Assembly: GCA_019421345.1 (NCBI GenBank)
Contig: JAHZFL010000013.1
Location: forward strand, 25,099-89,098
Direction: 5' to 3'
Origin: Roseburia sp.
GTDB taxonomy: Bacteria > Bacillota > Clostridia > Lachnospirales > Lachnospiraceae
DNA length: 64,000 bases
The position numbers were made by a program, and so were the translations under genes. Below the pieces are notes generated by a model. It worked only from the letters and a program-made list of their open reading frames with translations, ran no database searches and had not been told where the DNA came from. Shown one piece after another: positions 1-7,388 of this stretch; the first letter of the stretch is position 1, and each line of letters begins with the position of its first letter.

Positions 1-1020
1 CCGGTGTTTCGCTGGGGCGTGGCATTTTGCGGAAGCATTCTTCTTTCGATCATTTTTATCAGCTTCATACAGTTGTCGCATATGCTAAATGTCTATCCGT
101 GGCTGCTGCTTTGCGTGTTGGTGTTTGGTTTCCTCTGCTTTTTTGCGGCGGAAATGCTTCTGCGCAAGAATTTTAAGGTATTCTGTAAAAAACGGTTTCT
201 CGAATGGGGCTGTTTTACGGCGTCAGTATTTTTATTCCTGACATTGTTTCAGGTGGATCTGTTTGGAATGGAGCGCTATGTGCCAAAGGAGGAGGAGCTT
301 GCAGCGGCTTTTATCAATATGGATTATCCGGTAGAGGTTCCGGCGGAGGACATTCCGACGCTTCTTGCCATTCATGAGGATGTGATTGCCAATAAGGAGC
401 AATATCAGGAGCTTGAGCGGGAGGGGAGGGGCTATTATTACACGACCTTCCGTTATTATAAAAAGGACGGTACGAAGGTTGAGCGCCGCTATCCGCTTGC
501 AGTGACGCAGGAGGCGTTTGCCGACGAGAACTCTCCGGCGTCAAGAATCTTAGCGTGGGAGCGTGACAGAAACAATCTAAAGCGCATGATGTTTGGCCCT
601 GATTATGAGAAAAACGAGTACCTTTCCGGTTATGTGGAGCTTTATAATAAGGAGGAGGAGTACCGCAGCTATATGCTGAGCGAGGAGGAGATCAAAGTAG
701 TCATGGCAGCGGTGGAAAAGGATATTGAGGCGGGGAATTTTACGCCCTATTATCTGACCTGTCTTTCGCAGGAGGAAGCTTATGTCAATGGAATTTCTCT
801 TGATTATTATAATGCAAGTAAAAGCATTGATATGTGGGATTATTATTCCTACTATGATCAGTATCAGAAAAAGTCTGCGAAAGAGGAGCAGGAGCAGGCT
901 GCGGCAGCCGGCTATATCAGAATCGGTCCGAAATGTGTTTATACGATTGCGGTTTTGGAGGAGCTTGGGATCACCAATGATGTATGGAGGCTTTATACCA
1001 GCAGCGAGTATTACAGGTAA
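1..1020 (+). CDS. C-terminal part of a membrane protein (DUF6449-like), 5' truncated by the window
   Basis: The frame is open from the first base, so the gene probably begins upstream. What is visible starts with three hydrophobic segments (about residues 5-30, 34-52 and 70-88 of the visible part). A charged, Tyr- and Glu-rich extracytoplasmic or cytoplasmic domain of about 240 residues follows. The soluble part resembles the DUF6449 tail of ABC-2 permease-like proteins of Lachnospiraceae; this is recognition by eye, not a search. An ABC transporter permease role is therefore an inference. A strong terminator follows the stop codon directly, so this is the last gene of its operon. Confidence 0.55.
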   Translation, partial: PVFRWGVAFCGSILLSIIFISFIQLSHMLNVYPWLLLCVLVFGFLCFFAAEMLLRKNFKVFCKKRFLEWGCFTASVFLFLTLFQVDLFGMERYVPKEEELAAAFINMDYPVEVPAEDIPTLLAIHEDVIANKEQYQELEREGRGYYYTTFRYYKKDGTKVERRYPLAVTQEAFADENSPASRILAWERDRNNLKRMMFGPDYEKNEYLSGYVELYNKEEEYRSYMLSEEEIKVVMAAVEKDIEAGNFTPYYLTCLSQEEAYVNGISLDYYNASKSIDMWDYYSYYDQYQKKSAKEEQEQAAAAGYIRIGPKCVYTIAVLEELGITNDVWRLYTSSEYYR

Positions 1021-1029
1021 AAGCAAAAA

Positions 1030-1062
1030 GGAAGGCGGAATAGTTGTTATTCCGCCTTTTTT
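1030..1062 (+). terminator. Intrinsic terminator after the DUF6449-like gene
   Basis: A 9-bp stem (1034-1042 with 1048-1056, GGCGGAATA/TATTCCGCC) with a 5-nt loop is followed by six T residues. A-T pairs extend the stem on both sides. Confidence 0.9.
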
Positions 1063-1127
1063 GGTGTAAACTAGAAAAAGATGCGATCGCGCAGACAAAA
1101 TTTTTACATTTAGAAATGGAGAATAAC

Positions 1128-2498
1128 ATGAAGCTAAAACAGCATGTAATAGACAAAGTAGAGCCGGGCAGCATTGCGGAGGAGCTTGAGATCGAGGCGG
1201 GGGATATTCTGCTCTCGATCAACGGAAAAGAAATAGAGGATGTGTTTGATTATCACTATCTGATACATGATGAATATTTAGATGTGTCGATTTTAAAAAG
1301 CAGCGGGGAGGAATGGGAGCTTGAGATTGAGAAGGACTATGACGAGGATTTGGGCATTGTCTTTGAAAACGGATTGATGGATAATTATAAGACCTGTCAT
1401 AACAAATGTATTTTCTGTTTTATCGACCAGATGCCGGAGGGAATGCGTGATACCCTTTATTTTAAGGATGATGATACGAGGCTCTCTTTTTTGCAGGGGA
1501 ATTATGTGACGCTCACCAATATGAAGGACAAGGACTTTGAGCGGATCATTGAATATAAGCTTGCGCCGATCAACATTTCGGTTCAGACGACAAATCCCAA
1601 GCTGCGGTGTGAGATGCTGCACAATCGTTTTGCGGGAGAGGCGTTAAAGAAGCTTGACAGGCTCTATGAGGCAAAGCTGCCGATGAACGGACAGATTGTC
1701 TTGTGCAAGGGGGTCAATGACGGAGCGGAGCTAGAGCGTTCGATCCGGGATTTGACGAAATATCTTCCTTATATGCAGAGCGTGTCGATCGTTCCGGTAG
1801 GACTTTCCAAGCACCGCAAGGGATTACATCCGCTGGAACCCTTCACCAAAGAGGATGCAAAAGAGGTGCTTGCGATGATCCATAAATGGCAGGAGGTGTG
1901 CATGGAAAGCCACGGCACCCATTTTGTACATGCGAGTGACGAGTGGTATCTGTTGGCGGAAGAAGAACTGCCGGACGAGGATAACTATGACGGCTATATC
2001 CAGCTTGAAAACGGAGTCGGCATGATCCGGCTACTGTTGAATGAATTTGCGGAAGCGCTTTTAAAGCTTAAGGAGCGCATGGAAGGGGAGGGAAAAGTCT
2101 CCGGGATCCCGGACAGAAACTGTCCGCATATCGTCTCGCTGGCAACAGGACGGCTCATGGCGCCGTTTATCAAACGTATGGCAGACGATGTGGAGAGCAT
2201 TCTGCCCAATTATACGTTTCATGTGTATGCCATACGCAATGATTTCTTTGGGGAGCGCATCACGGTATCGGGGCTTTTGACCGGACAGGATATTGTCGCA
2301 CAGCTCAAGGACCAGCCGCTTGGCGAGCGTCTGCTCTTACCGTGCAATCTGCTGCGCAGCGGTGAGGAGGTGCTCTTGGATGATATGACGCTCACACAGC
2401 TTAAAACGGCTTTACAAGTAGAGATAGATATTGTAAAATCAAGCGGTCAGGACTTGCTTGACACGATGCTTGGAATGAAAGAAAGGACAGGGAGATAG
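1128..2498 (+). CDS. DUF512 family protein (PDZ + radical-SAM-like Fe-S domain)
   Basis: 456 aa. The N-terminus is a PDZ-like domain (about residues 8-60, with GDILLSING). A cysteine cluster follows at Cys90, Cys94 and Cys97 (CHNKCIFC), matching a radical-SAM-type iron-sulfur motif, and then the DUF512 region. The biochemical role of the family is not settled. In Clostridia it commonly lies beside der, as here: the stop codon abuts the der start codon. I chose ATG 1128 because GGAG at 1118-1121 sits 6 nt upstream; longer in-frame starts run into the preceding terminator. Translational coupling with der is likely. Confidence 0.85.
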   Translation: MKLKQHVIDKVEPGSIAEELEIEAGDILLSINGKEIEDVFDYHYLIHDEYLDVSILKSSGEEWELEIEKDYDEDLGIVFENGLMDNYKTCHNKCIFCFIDQMPEGMRDTLYFKDDDTRLSFLQGNYVTLTNMKDKDFERIIEYKLAPINISVQTTNPKLRCEMLHNRFAGEALKKLDRLYEAKLPMNGQIVLCKGVNDGAELERSIRDLTKYLPYMQSVSIVPVGLSKHRKGLHPLEPFTKEDAKEVLAMIHKWQEVCMESHGTHFVHASDEWYLLAEEELPDEDNYDGYIQLENGVGMIRLLLNEFAEALLKLKERMEGEGKVSGIPDRNCPHIVSLATGRLMAPFIKRMADDVESILPNYTFHVYAIRNDFFGERITVSGLLTGQDIVAQLKDQPLGERLLLPCNLLRSGEEVLLDDMTLTQLKTALQVEIDIVKSSGQDLLDTMLGMKERTGR

Positions 2499-3827
2499 AT
2501 GAGTAAACCAGTAGTAGCCGTCGTAGGGCGTCCGAATGTGGGAAAGTCCACACTGTTTAATGCGCTGGCAGGCGAACGGATTTCGATTGTAAAGGATACG
2601 CCGGGAGTGACAAGAGACCGTATCTATGCGGAGGTAAGCTGGCTGGATTATCAATTCACATTGATCGATACCGGAGGTATTGAGCCGGACAGTAAGGATG
2701 TCATTCTCTCACAGATGCGGGAGCAGGCGGAAATCGCGATCGCAACGGCGGACGTCATTATCTTTTTGACAGACGTACGGCAGGGGCTGCAGGACGCCGA
2801 TTCTAAGGTTGCGGATATGCTGCGCCGTTCGGGCAAGCCCGTGGTGCTTGTGGTCAATAAGGTAGACAGCTTTGAAAAGTATATGCCGGACGTCTATGAG
2901 TTTTATAATCTTGGCATCGGCGATCCGGTGGCGGTGTCGGCAGCCTCGCTGCTTGGCATCGGCGATATGCTGGATGAGGTGGTGGCCCATTTTCCCGATT
3001 ACAGCAAGGACGAGGAAGAAGACGAGCGTCCAAAGGTTGCGATCATCGGAAAGCCAAACGTCGGAAAATCTTCACTGATCAATAAGCTTGCACAGGAGGA
3101 GCGTGTGATCGTATCGGATATTGCGGGAACGACGCGCGATGCGATTGACACAGATATTAAGTTTGACGGAAAAGAATATATTTTTATTGATACGGCGGGA
3201 CTGCGCCGAAAGAATAAGATTAAGGAAGAAATCGAACGATACAGTATTATCCGTGCCGTGACGGCAGTGGAGCGCGCCGACGTCTGCATCATTGTGATCG
3301 ATGCGACCGAGGGCGTCACGGAGCAGGATGCAAAGATCGCAGGAATTGCGCATGAGCGCGGCAAGGGCATCATCATTGCCGTCAATAAGTGGGATGCGAT
3401 CGAGAAGGACGACAAGACGATCTACCGTCATACGGAAAAAATCCGTCAGATTTTAAGCTTTATGCCGTATGCGGAGATATTATTTATTTCAGCAAAGTCG
3501 GGGCAGCGTCTGCATAAGCTTTTTGAGCTGATCGACGTTGTGATCGAGAATAACAGTATGCGTGTGGCAACGGGTGTGTTAAATGAAATCGTTGCAGAGG
3601 CAGTTGCGATGCAGCAGCCGCCTTCGGATAAGGGAAAAAGGCTTAAGATTTACTATATCACGCAGGTTGCGGTCAAGCCGCCTACCTTTGTGATCTTTGT
3701 CAATGATAAGGAGCTGATGCATTTTTCCTACACGAGGTATCTGGAGAACCGGATTCGCGAAACGTTTGGATTTAAGGGGACGGCGCTGCGGTTTATCATA
3801 CGCGAGAGAAAGGAAGAACAGGGATGA
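2499..3827 (+). CDS. der: Ribosome biogenesis GTPase Der (EngA)
   Basis: 442 aa, the normal length. Two tandem GTPase domains are visible: GRPNVGKST near residue 9 with DTGG and NKVD motifs, then GKPNVGKSS near residue 185 with DTAG and NKWD. A KH-like C-terminal domain ends the protein. Der is essential for 50S subunit maturation. The start codon directly follows the DUF512 stop and the gene overlaps plsY by 4 nt (ATGATG). This is a co-translated housekeeping operon with the same order in many Firmicutes. Confidence 0.97.
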   Translation: MSKPVVAVVGRPNVGKSTLFNALAGERISIVKDTPGVTRDRIYAEVSWLDYQFTLIDTGGIEPDSKDVILSQMREQAEIAIATADVIIFLTDVRQGLQDADSKVADMLRRSGKPVVLVVNKVDSFEKYMPDVYEFYNLGIGDPVAVSAASLLGIGDMLDEVVAHFPDYSKDEEEDERPKVAIIGKPNVGKSSLINKLAQEERVIVSDIAGTTRDAIDTDIKFDGKEYIFIDTAGLRRKNKIKEEIERYSIIRAVTAVERADVCIIVIDATEGVTEQDAKIAGIAHERGKGIIIAVNKWDAIEKDDKTIYRHTEKIRQILSFMPYAEILFISAKSGQRLHKLFELIDVVIENNSMRVATGVLNEIVAEAVAMQQPPSDKGKRLKIYYITQVAVKPPTFVIFVNDKELMHFSYTRYLENRIRETFGFKGTALRFIIRERKEEQG

Positions 3828-4474
3828 TGGTTGCAAGACTGACAGCATTGGTGATCGGCTATGCGTTTGGGCTTTTTCAGACAGGGTATCTGTACGGAAA
3901 AAGTAAAGGAATCGATATTCGCAGTGAGGGGAGCGGAAATGCAGGAACGACAAATTCGCTGCGTGTGCTGGGAGTCAAGGCGGGATTGATCACATTTTTG
4001 GGAGATTTGTTTAAGGCGATCCTCGCAGTGGCTTTGGTGCACTTCCTTTTTCGGGAAAAGTACCCGCAAGCTGTCAAGGTATTAGAATTATATGCAGGCT
4101 TTGGTGCAGTGCTTGGACATAATTTCCCATTTTATTTAAAATTTCAAGGGGGCAAGGGAATTGCCTGTACCTCAGGCATGATTCTGGCAGTCTGTCCGCT
4201 TGCAGCGCCTTTTTGTCTCTTTTTATTTATCACGTCGATCGCCGTAACCAGATATGTATCGCTTGGCTCGATTCTTGTGGTATGCAGCTATCTGGCGCAG
4301 GTGATCTTGTTCGGTCAGCTTGGCTATCTTGGCGTAGTCTCTGAGTATCTTCCCGAATTTTATGTGGTGAGCGCATGCTTTATGGCGATGGGGCTTTGGA
4401 GACATCGCGCGAACATCAAGCGTCTTTTGACCGGGACGGAGAATAAATTCGGTGTCAGGAAAGACGGGAACTAA
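3824..4474 (+). CDS. plsY: Acyl-phosphate:glycerol-3-phosphate acyltransferase PlsY
   Basis: 216 aa polytopic membrane protein. The conserved cytoplasmic motifs are present: GSGNAGTTNSLR near residue 37 and GHNFPFYLKFQGGKG near residue 96. PlsY transfers the acyl group from acyl-phosphate to glycerol-3-phosphate, the first step of phospholipid synthesis. Two overlapping ATG codons (3824 and 3827) are possible starts, and both overlap the end of der. The next gene, gpsA, makes the substrate glycerol-3-phosphate, so the pair forms a pathway unit. Confidence 0.95.
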   Translation: MMVARLTALVIGYAFGLFQTGYLYGKSKGIDIRSEGSGNAGTTNSLRVLGVKAGLITFLGDLFKAILAVALVHFLFREKYPQAVKVLELYAGFGAVLGHNFPFYLKFQGGKGIACTSGMILAVCPLAAPFCLFLFITSIAVTRYVSLGSILVVCSYLAQVILFGQLGYLGVVSEYLPEFYVVSACFMAMGLWRHRANIKRLLTGTENKFGVRKDGN

Positions 4475-4507
4475 TATGGAAGAATCGCTTCGGAATGGAG
4501 GAGTGGC

Positions 4508-5524
4508 ATGGCAAATGTTGGAGTGATCGGTGCAGGAAGCTGGGGAATTGCCCTTGCGAAGGTACTGCACACAAATGGAAATCGGGTAACGGTCTGGTCG
4601 ATCGTAGAGCAGGAGATCGCGATGCTTCGGGAGAAGCATGAGCATGTAGACAAGCTTCCGGGTGTACAGCTTCCGGAGGATATGACGTTTACCTCAGAGC
4701 TGCGTGCAGCAGTGGAGGGGATGGACTATCTGGTGCTTGCTGTTCCTTCGGTGTTTACCAGAAGCACGGCAAAGAGCATGGCTTCGTATGTAAAAAAGGG
4801 ACAGGTCATTGTATGTGTGGCAAAGGGGATCGAGGAGGAGACGCTAAAGACGATTTCTGATGTCGTGGAGGAAGAAATTCAGACGGCAGAAGTTGCAGTT
4901 ATGTGCGGACCAAGCCACGCGGAGGAGGTTGGCGCAGGCTTGCCGACGACCGTTGTGGCAGGTGCGAGAAAGAAAAGAATTGCCGAGGGCGTGCAGGATA
5001 TTTTCATGAACGAGGTATTCCGCGTCTACACAAGCCCCGATGTGCTTGGCATGGAGCTTGGCGGTTCGTTAAAAAATGTGATCGCGCTGGCTGCCGGTAT
5101 GGCGGACGGGCTTGGATACGGGGATAATACGAAGGCTGCGTTAATTACACGCGGCATTGCGGAAATGACCCGTTTGGCAACAAAAATGGGGGCAAAGACC
5201 GAAACGCTCAACGGGCTGACGGGAATTGGAGATTTGATCGTTACCTGTGAGAGCAAGCACAGTCGAAACCGCAAGGCAGGAATGTTGATCGGGCAGGGAT
5301 ATACGATGCAGCAGGCGATGGATGAGGTTAAGATGGTTGTGGAGGGTGTGTATTCTGCGAAAGCAGCCTGTGCGCTTGCCGCAAAGTATCAGATCGAAAT
5401 TCCGATCATCGAGGCAGTCAATGACGTACTGTTTGCCAATACGCCGGCAAGGGAGGCGGTTATGGCGCTGATGCTGCGCGATAAGAAGGCAGAGCACAGC
5501 GGACTTGCATGGGAAGAAGCATAA
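4508..5524 (+). CDS. gpsA: NAD(P)H-dependent glycerol-3-phosphate dehydrogenase GpsA
   Basis: 338 aa. The N-terminal Rossmann fold begins with GAGSWGIAL. CVAKGIEE, GPSHAEEV and the catalytic-lysine segment LGGSLKNVIALAAG are all present. The enzyme reduces dihydroxyacetone phosphate to sn-glycerol-3-phosphate, feeding PlsY encoded just upstream. A strong GGAGG lies 6 nt before ATG 4508. The 33-nt gap to plsY shows no terminator, so the two are probably one transcript. Confidence 0.97.
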   Translation: MANVGVIGAGSWGIALAKVLHTNGNRVTVWSIVEQEIAMLREKHEHVDKLPGVQLPEDMTFTSELRAAVEGMDYLVLAVPSVFTRSTAKSMASYVKKGQVIVCVAKGIEEETLKTISDVVEEEIQTAEVAVMCGPSHAEEVGAGLPTTVVAGARKKRIAEGVQDIFMNEVFRVYTSPDVLGMELGGSLKNVIALAAGMADGLGYGDNTKAALITRGIAEMTRLATKMGAKTETLNGLTGIGDLIVTCESKHSRNRKAGMLIGQGYTMQQAMDEVKMVVEGVYSAKAACALAAKYQIEIPIIEAVNDVLFANTPAREAVMALMLRDKKAEHSGLAWEEA

Positions 5525-5564
5525 AATGCAGGTGCGTTAAGGTGTTTTGGAACGGAGGATGACG

Positions 5565-6005
5565 ATGGAGAGAGAGACGATTCGTATTAAATATCACTGC
5601 GATGAATTGCAGCGGCTGACTTATATTGCCGGAAAGAGTGATTGGATCGATCTGCGCGCAGCGGAGGAGGTTGTCTTAAAAAAGGGAGAGTTTCGCATGA
5701 TATGTCTTGGCGTATCCATGCAGCTTCCCAAAGGGTATGAGGCGGTCATTGTGCCGCGCAGCTCCACTTATAAGAATTTTGGGATCATTCAGACGAATCA
5801 TATGGGCGTCGTGGACGAGAGCTATTGCGGAGATCATGACGTATGGAAAATGCCCGTGCTTGCCGTCCGTGATACAACGATCCATCTGAATGACCGTATC
5901 TGTCAGTTTCGTATTCAAAAGCATCAGCCGGTGATCTGCTTTGAGGAGACACAGACTCTTGGAAATGCAGACCGCGGCGGTTTTGGCAGCACAGGTAAAA
6001 ATTAG
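5565..6005 (+). CDS. dut: dUTP diphosphatase (dUTPase)
   Basis: 146 aa, typical of the homotrimeric dUTPases. Motif 2 (PRSSTYKNFGI), motif 3 (GVVDESYCGD, where many members have DYRGE), motif 4 (DRICQFRI) and the Gly-rich C-terminal motif 5 (RGGFGSTGKN) are all visible. The enzyme hydrolyses dUTP to dUMP and pyrophosphate. ATG 5565 is preferred because GGAGG (5554-5558) is 6 nt upstream; the longer TTG start at 5547 has no ribosome-binding site. It lies 40 nt after gpsA. Confidence 0.93.
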   Translation: MERETIRIKYHCDELQRLTYIAGKSDWIDLRAAEEVVLKKGEFRMICLGVSMQLPKGYEAVIVPRSSTYKNFGIIQTNHMGVVDESYCGDHDVWKMPVLAVRDTTIHLNDRICQFRIQKHQPVICFEETQTLGNADRGGFGSTGKN

Positions 6006-6009
6006 CGAT

Positions 6010-6071
6010 TAGCAACGAGGAGACTTGCAGCGGGCAAAAGGGAGCTTGCAGTGCATGCCTCCTTGTTATTA
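6010..6071 (+). terminator. Terminator-like hairpin after dut
   Basis: A 9-bp stem with one G-T pair (AACGAGGAG / CTCCTTGTT) closes a large loop that itself contains TTGCAG/CTTGCAG pairings, followed by TTATT. It is a weaker candidate than the other terminators. A family A repeat begins at its 3' end. Confidence 0.4.
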
Positions 6072-6108
6072 ACATAAGAGTGGCACGCGAAGCGTGATTT
6101 CCATTGTT
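6072..6108 (+). repeat. Dispersed palindromic repeat, family A, copy 1
   Basis: 37 nt beginning ACATAAGAGTGGCACGCGAAG. It shares its frame and length with copies at 21834, 31426 and 59512. The core is an inverted repeat, CACGC-GAA-GCGTG. The copy lies between the convergent dut and recombinase genes. Confidence 0.75.
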
Positions 6109-6161
6109 TTTGTATGGAGCAGTAAATAAAAAGTTTATTTTTTGTCTTTTTGTGTATAAAA

Positions 6162-6194
6162 AAATGCAACATTATTTATAATAATGTTGCATTT
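6162..6194. repeat. Left 33-bp palindromic site of the recombinase cassette
   Basis: Ten-bp arms (AAATGCAACA 6162-6171, TGTTGCATTT 6185-6194) flank a 13-nt spacer. The matching site at 6876-6908 has identical arms and the same spacer length. Here the arms extend to 15 bp (6161-6175/6181-6195), so the site could also act as a bidirectional terminator. It is a candidate core site for the recombinase gene between the two copies. Confidence 0.65.
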
Positions 6195-6267
6195 TGTCTA
6201 CATATCATATATCGGACATATCTTTGAAAACTTAACATCTAAAATAAAATTTTTTTCGACCTATGTT

Positions 6268-6849
6268 TCAAAAGTCCATTTTTAAAAAGAGAGAATCTCT
6301 CTCATCCTGTTCAATTCCAAGATATTTCTTTGTAACCCCGTAGGAAGAATGATTATAAATATCCATCAAAAGCGCCGGCTGCGCGCCCTGCTTCCATGCC
6401 TGATAGCCGAACGTCTTGCGCAGGGAGTGACAACTGATATGTTCCTTGTGCAGAGATTCCTCTGCCGCACGTTTCACGATCCGGTATGCCTGTGAGCGGC
6501 AGAGCGGAAGCGTATAGTCCGTGCTTTTCGTGAAGATATAATCGTCTTTGTCTGCATTTTTGCGTGTTTGTTTTAAACGTGCAAGCGCCTCCGCAGCCTG
6601 CGCGTTCAGTGCGATCACCGTGTGCTTTCCCGTCTTTTTTTCCTGAATAAACAGGTGCTCCTTATAACACCTCCGTGAAAAATCATAAACATCTGACCAG
6701 TGCAGTGAAAGCAGGTCGCTCACGCGCAGCGCCGTGTGCAGTCCAAGTGCAAGAAGCGCGTAATTCCGCGGGTTTGGCTGTACAGTCTGATAGTAATTTA
6801 AAAAGTGTTTTAAATCATTTTTTTTCCGAATCGGCTGTGTGGTTCCCAT
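6268..6849 (-). CDS. Tyrosine recombinase, catalytic domain only (FimB/FimE-sized)
   Basis: 193 aa, with no N-terminal SAM-like DNA-binding domain. The catalytic set is intact: Arg in TALRVSDLLSL, Lys in EKKTGKH, HSLRKTFG (His-x-x-Arg), NHSS in place of the second His/Trp box, and the nucleophile Tyr in KKYLGI. Enzymes of this size such as FimB/FimE invert or excise DNA between short sites. Both ends of the gene are flanked by the same 33-bp palindromic site (6162-6194 and 6876-6908). AGGAG lies about 9 nt before the ATG at 6849. The gene is divergent from csrA and flagellin, so a link to motility switching is possible but not shown. Confidence 0.85.
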   Translation of the reverse strand: MGTTQPIRKKNDLKHFLNYYQTVQPNPRNYALLALGLHTALRVSDLLSLHWSDVYDFSRRCYKEHLFIQEKKTGKHTVIALNAQAAEALARLKQTRKNADKDDYIFTKSTDYTLPLCRSQAYRIVKRAAEESLHKEHISCHSLRKTFGYQAWKQGAQPALLMDIYNHSSYGVTKKYLGIEQDERDSLFLKMDF

Positions 6850-6875
6850 ACAAAAGCTCTCCTTTTTCCATATAT

Positions 6876-6908
6876 AAATGCAACATTATTATAAAAACTG
6901 TTGCATTT
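6876..6908. repeat. Right 33-bp palindromic site of the recombinase cassette
   Basis: The arms are identical to those of the left site (AAATGCAACA 6876-6885, TGTTGCATTT 6899-6908) around a 13-nt spacer that differs in its right half. Both sites are followed by TTGTCTAC or TTGGGTCTAC, so they appear to be direct repeats 714 bp apart. That geometry favours excision over inversion. Confidence 0.65.
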
Positions 6909-6916
6909 TGGGTCTA
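6888..6916 (-). promoter_or_regulatory. Putative promoter of the recombinase, inside the right site
   Basis: Minus strand: -35 TAGACC (6911-6916), 17-nt spacer, -10 TATAAT (6888-6893). The -10 box lies in the spacer of the 33-bp site, so recombinase binding or recombination there would affect its own transcription. Confidence 0.45.
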
Positions 6917-6961
6917 CGCCAACATGGAACAGGAGAGACAAAGAAACAGGGAGGTTGCCTT

Positions 6962-7204
6962 ATGCTAAAGCTTTCACTTCGACCGGGAGAATATATTGAC
7001 ATCGGAGAAAATGTCCGGGTGATATTTTCGGGTGGTTCTTCCAACAACATTCACCTCTTAGTGGACGCGCCGCGGGAGATCAACATTGCGCGAAGCTCCG
7101 CCGGAGAGGGGAAACATGCGAGCTATTATAGGGAAAAGGGCATTTCCGCAGAGGCGAGAAAGGAGATCGCAGGTATTTTAATGCGGGAGAGGCACAAACG
7201 GTAA
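6962..7204 (+). CDS. csrA: Carbon storage regulator CsrA
   Basis: 80 aa. The N-terminal 50 residues carry the CsrA beta-strand pattern: MLKLSLRPGEYIDIGENV, then IHLLVDAPREINIARSS with the conserved Ala-Pro and Arg. The C-terminal tail of about 30 charged residues is longer than in E. coli CsrA. CsrA binds ANGGA motifs in mRNA leaders, and in Firmicutes its classic target is the flagellin leader. Flagellin is the next gene and carries two such motifs at its ribosome-binding site. AGGGAGG ends 7 nt before ATG 6962. Confidence 0.85.
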   Translation: MLKLSLRPGEYIDIGENVRVIFSGGSSNNIHLLVDAPREINIARSSAGEGKHASYYREKGISAEARKEIAGILMRERHKR

Positions 7205-7240
7205 TAATGTCAGGCTAACCTAGGGGCTTGGCTTATTATA

Positions 7241-7270
7241 CGGCACGAAGCCGTGCCGGTTATATTTTTT
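7241..7270 (+). terminator. Probable terminator between csrA and flagellin
   Basis: A 7-bp GC-rich stem (CGGCACG 7241-7247 / CGTGCCG 7252-7258) with a 4-nt loop is followed 2 nt later by TATATTTTTT. It implies that flagellin has its own promoter or is reached by partial readthrough. Confidence 0.55.
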
Positions 7271-7334
7271 GGGAACGGATTCCCGGAATACCGCAAAGGC
7301 GGGCGCCTGATACGGCGTAACATTATTAACAAAA

Positions 7335-7387
7335 GGGCAGTTCCAAAAAGAGAAATGCCCGTTGTTTATCACACGGAGGTAAAAGGA
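7335..7387 (+). promoter_or_regulatory. Flagellin mRNA leader: hairpin plus two CsrA-type ANGGA motifs
   Basis: A stem GGGCA (7335-7339)/TGCCC (7356-7360) precedes the start region. ACGGA (7373-7377) overlaps the GGAGG Shine-Dalgarno sequence, and AAGGA (7383-7387) ends just before ATG 7389. Two ANGGA motifs spaced like this at a ribosome-binding site match known CsrA repression sites. The role here is inferred from the neighbouring csrA. Confidence 0.6.
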
Positions 7388-7388
7388 T

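Noticed and set aside
7286..7313. Sigma-28 (flagellar) promoter upstream of flagellin
   Set aside because: GCCTGATA at 7305-7312 resembles the -10 box, but there is no TAAA at the right distance upstream, so I do not list it as a promoter.
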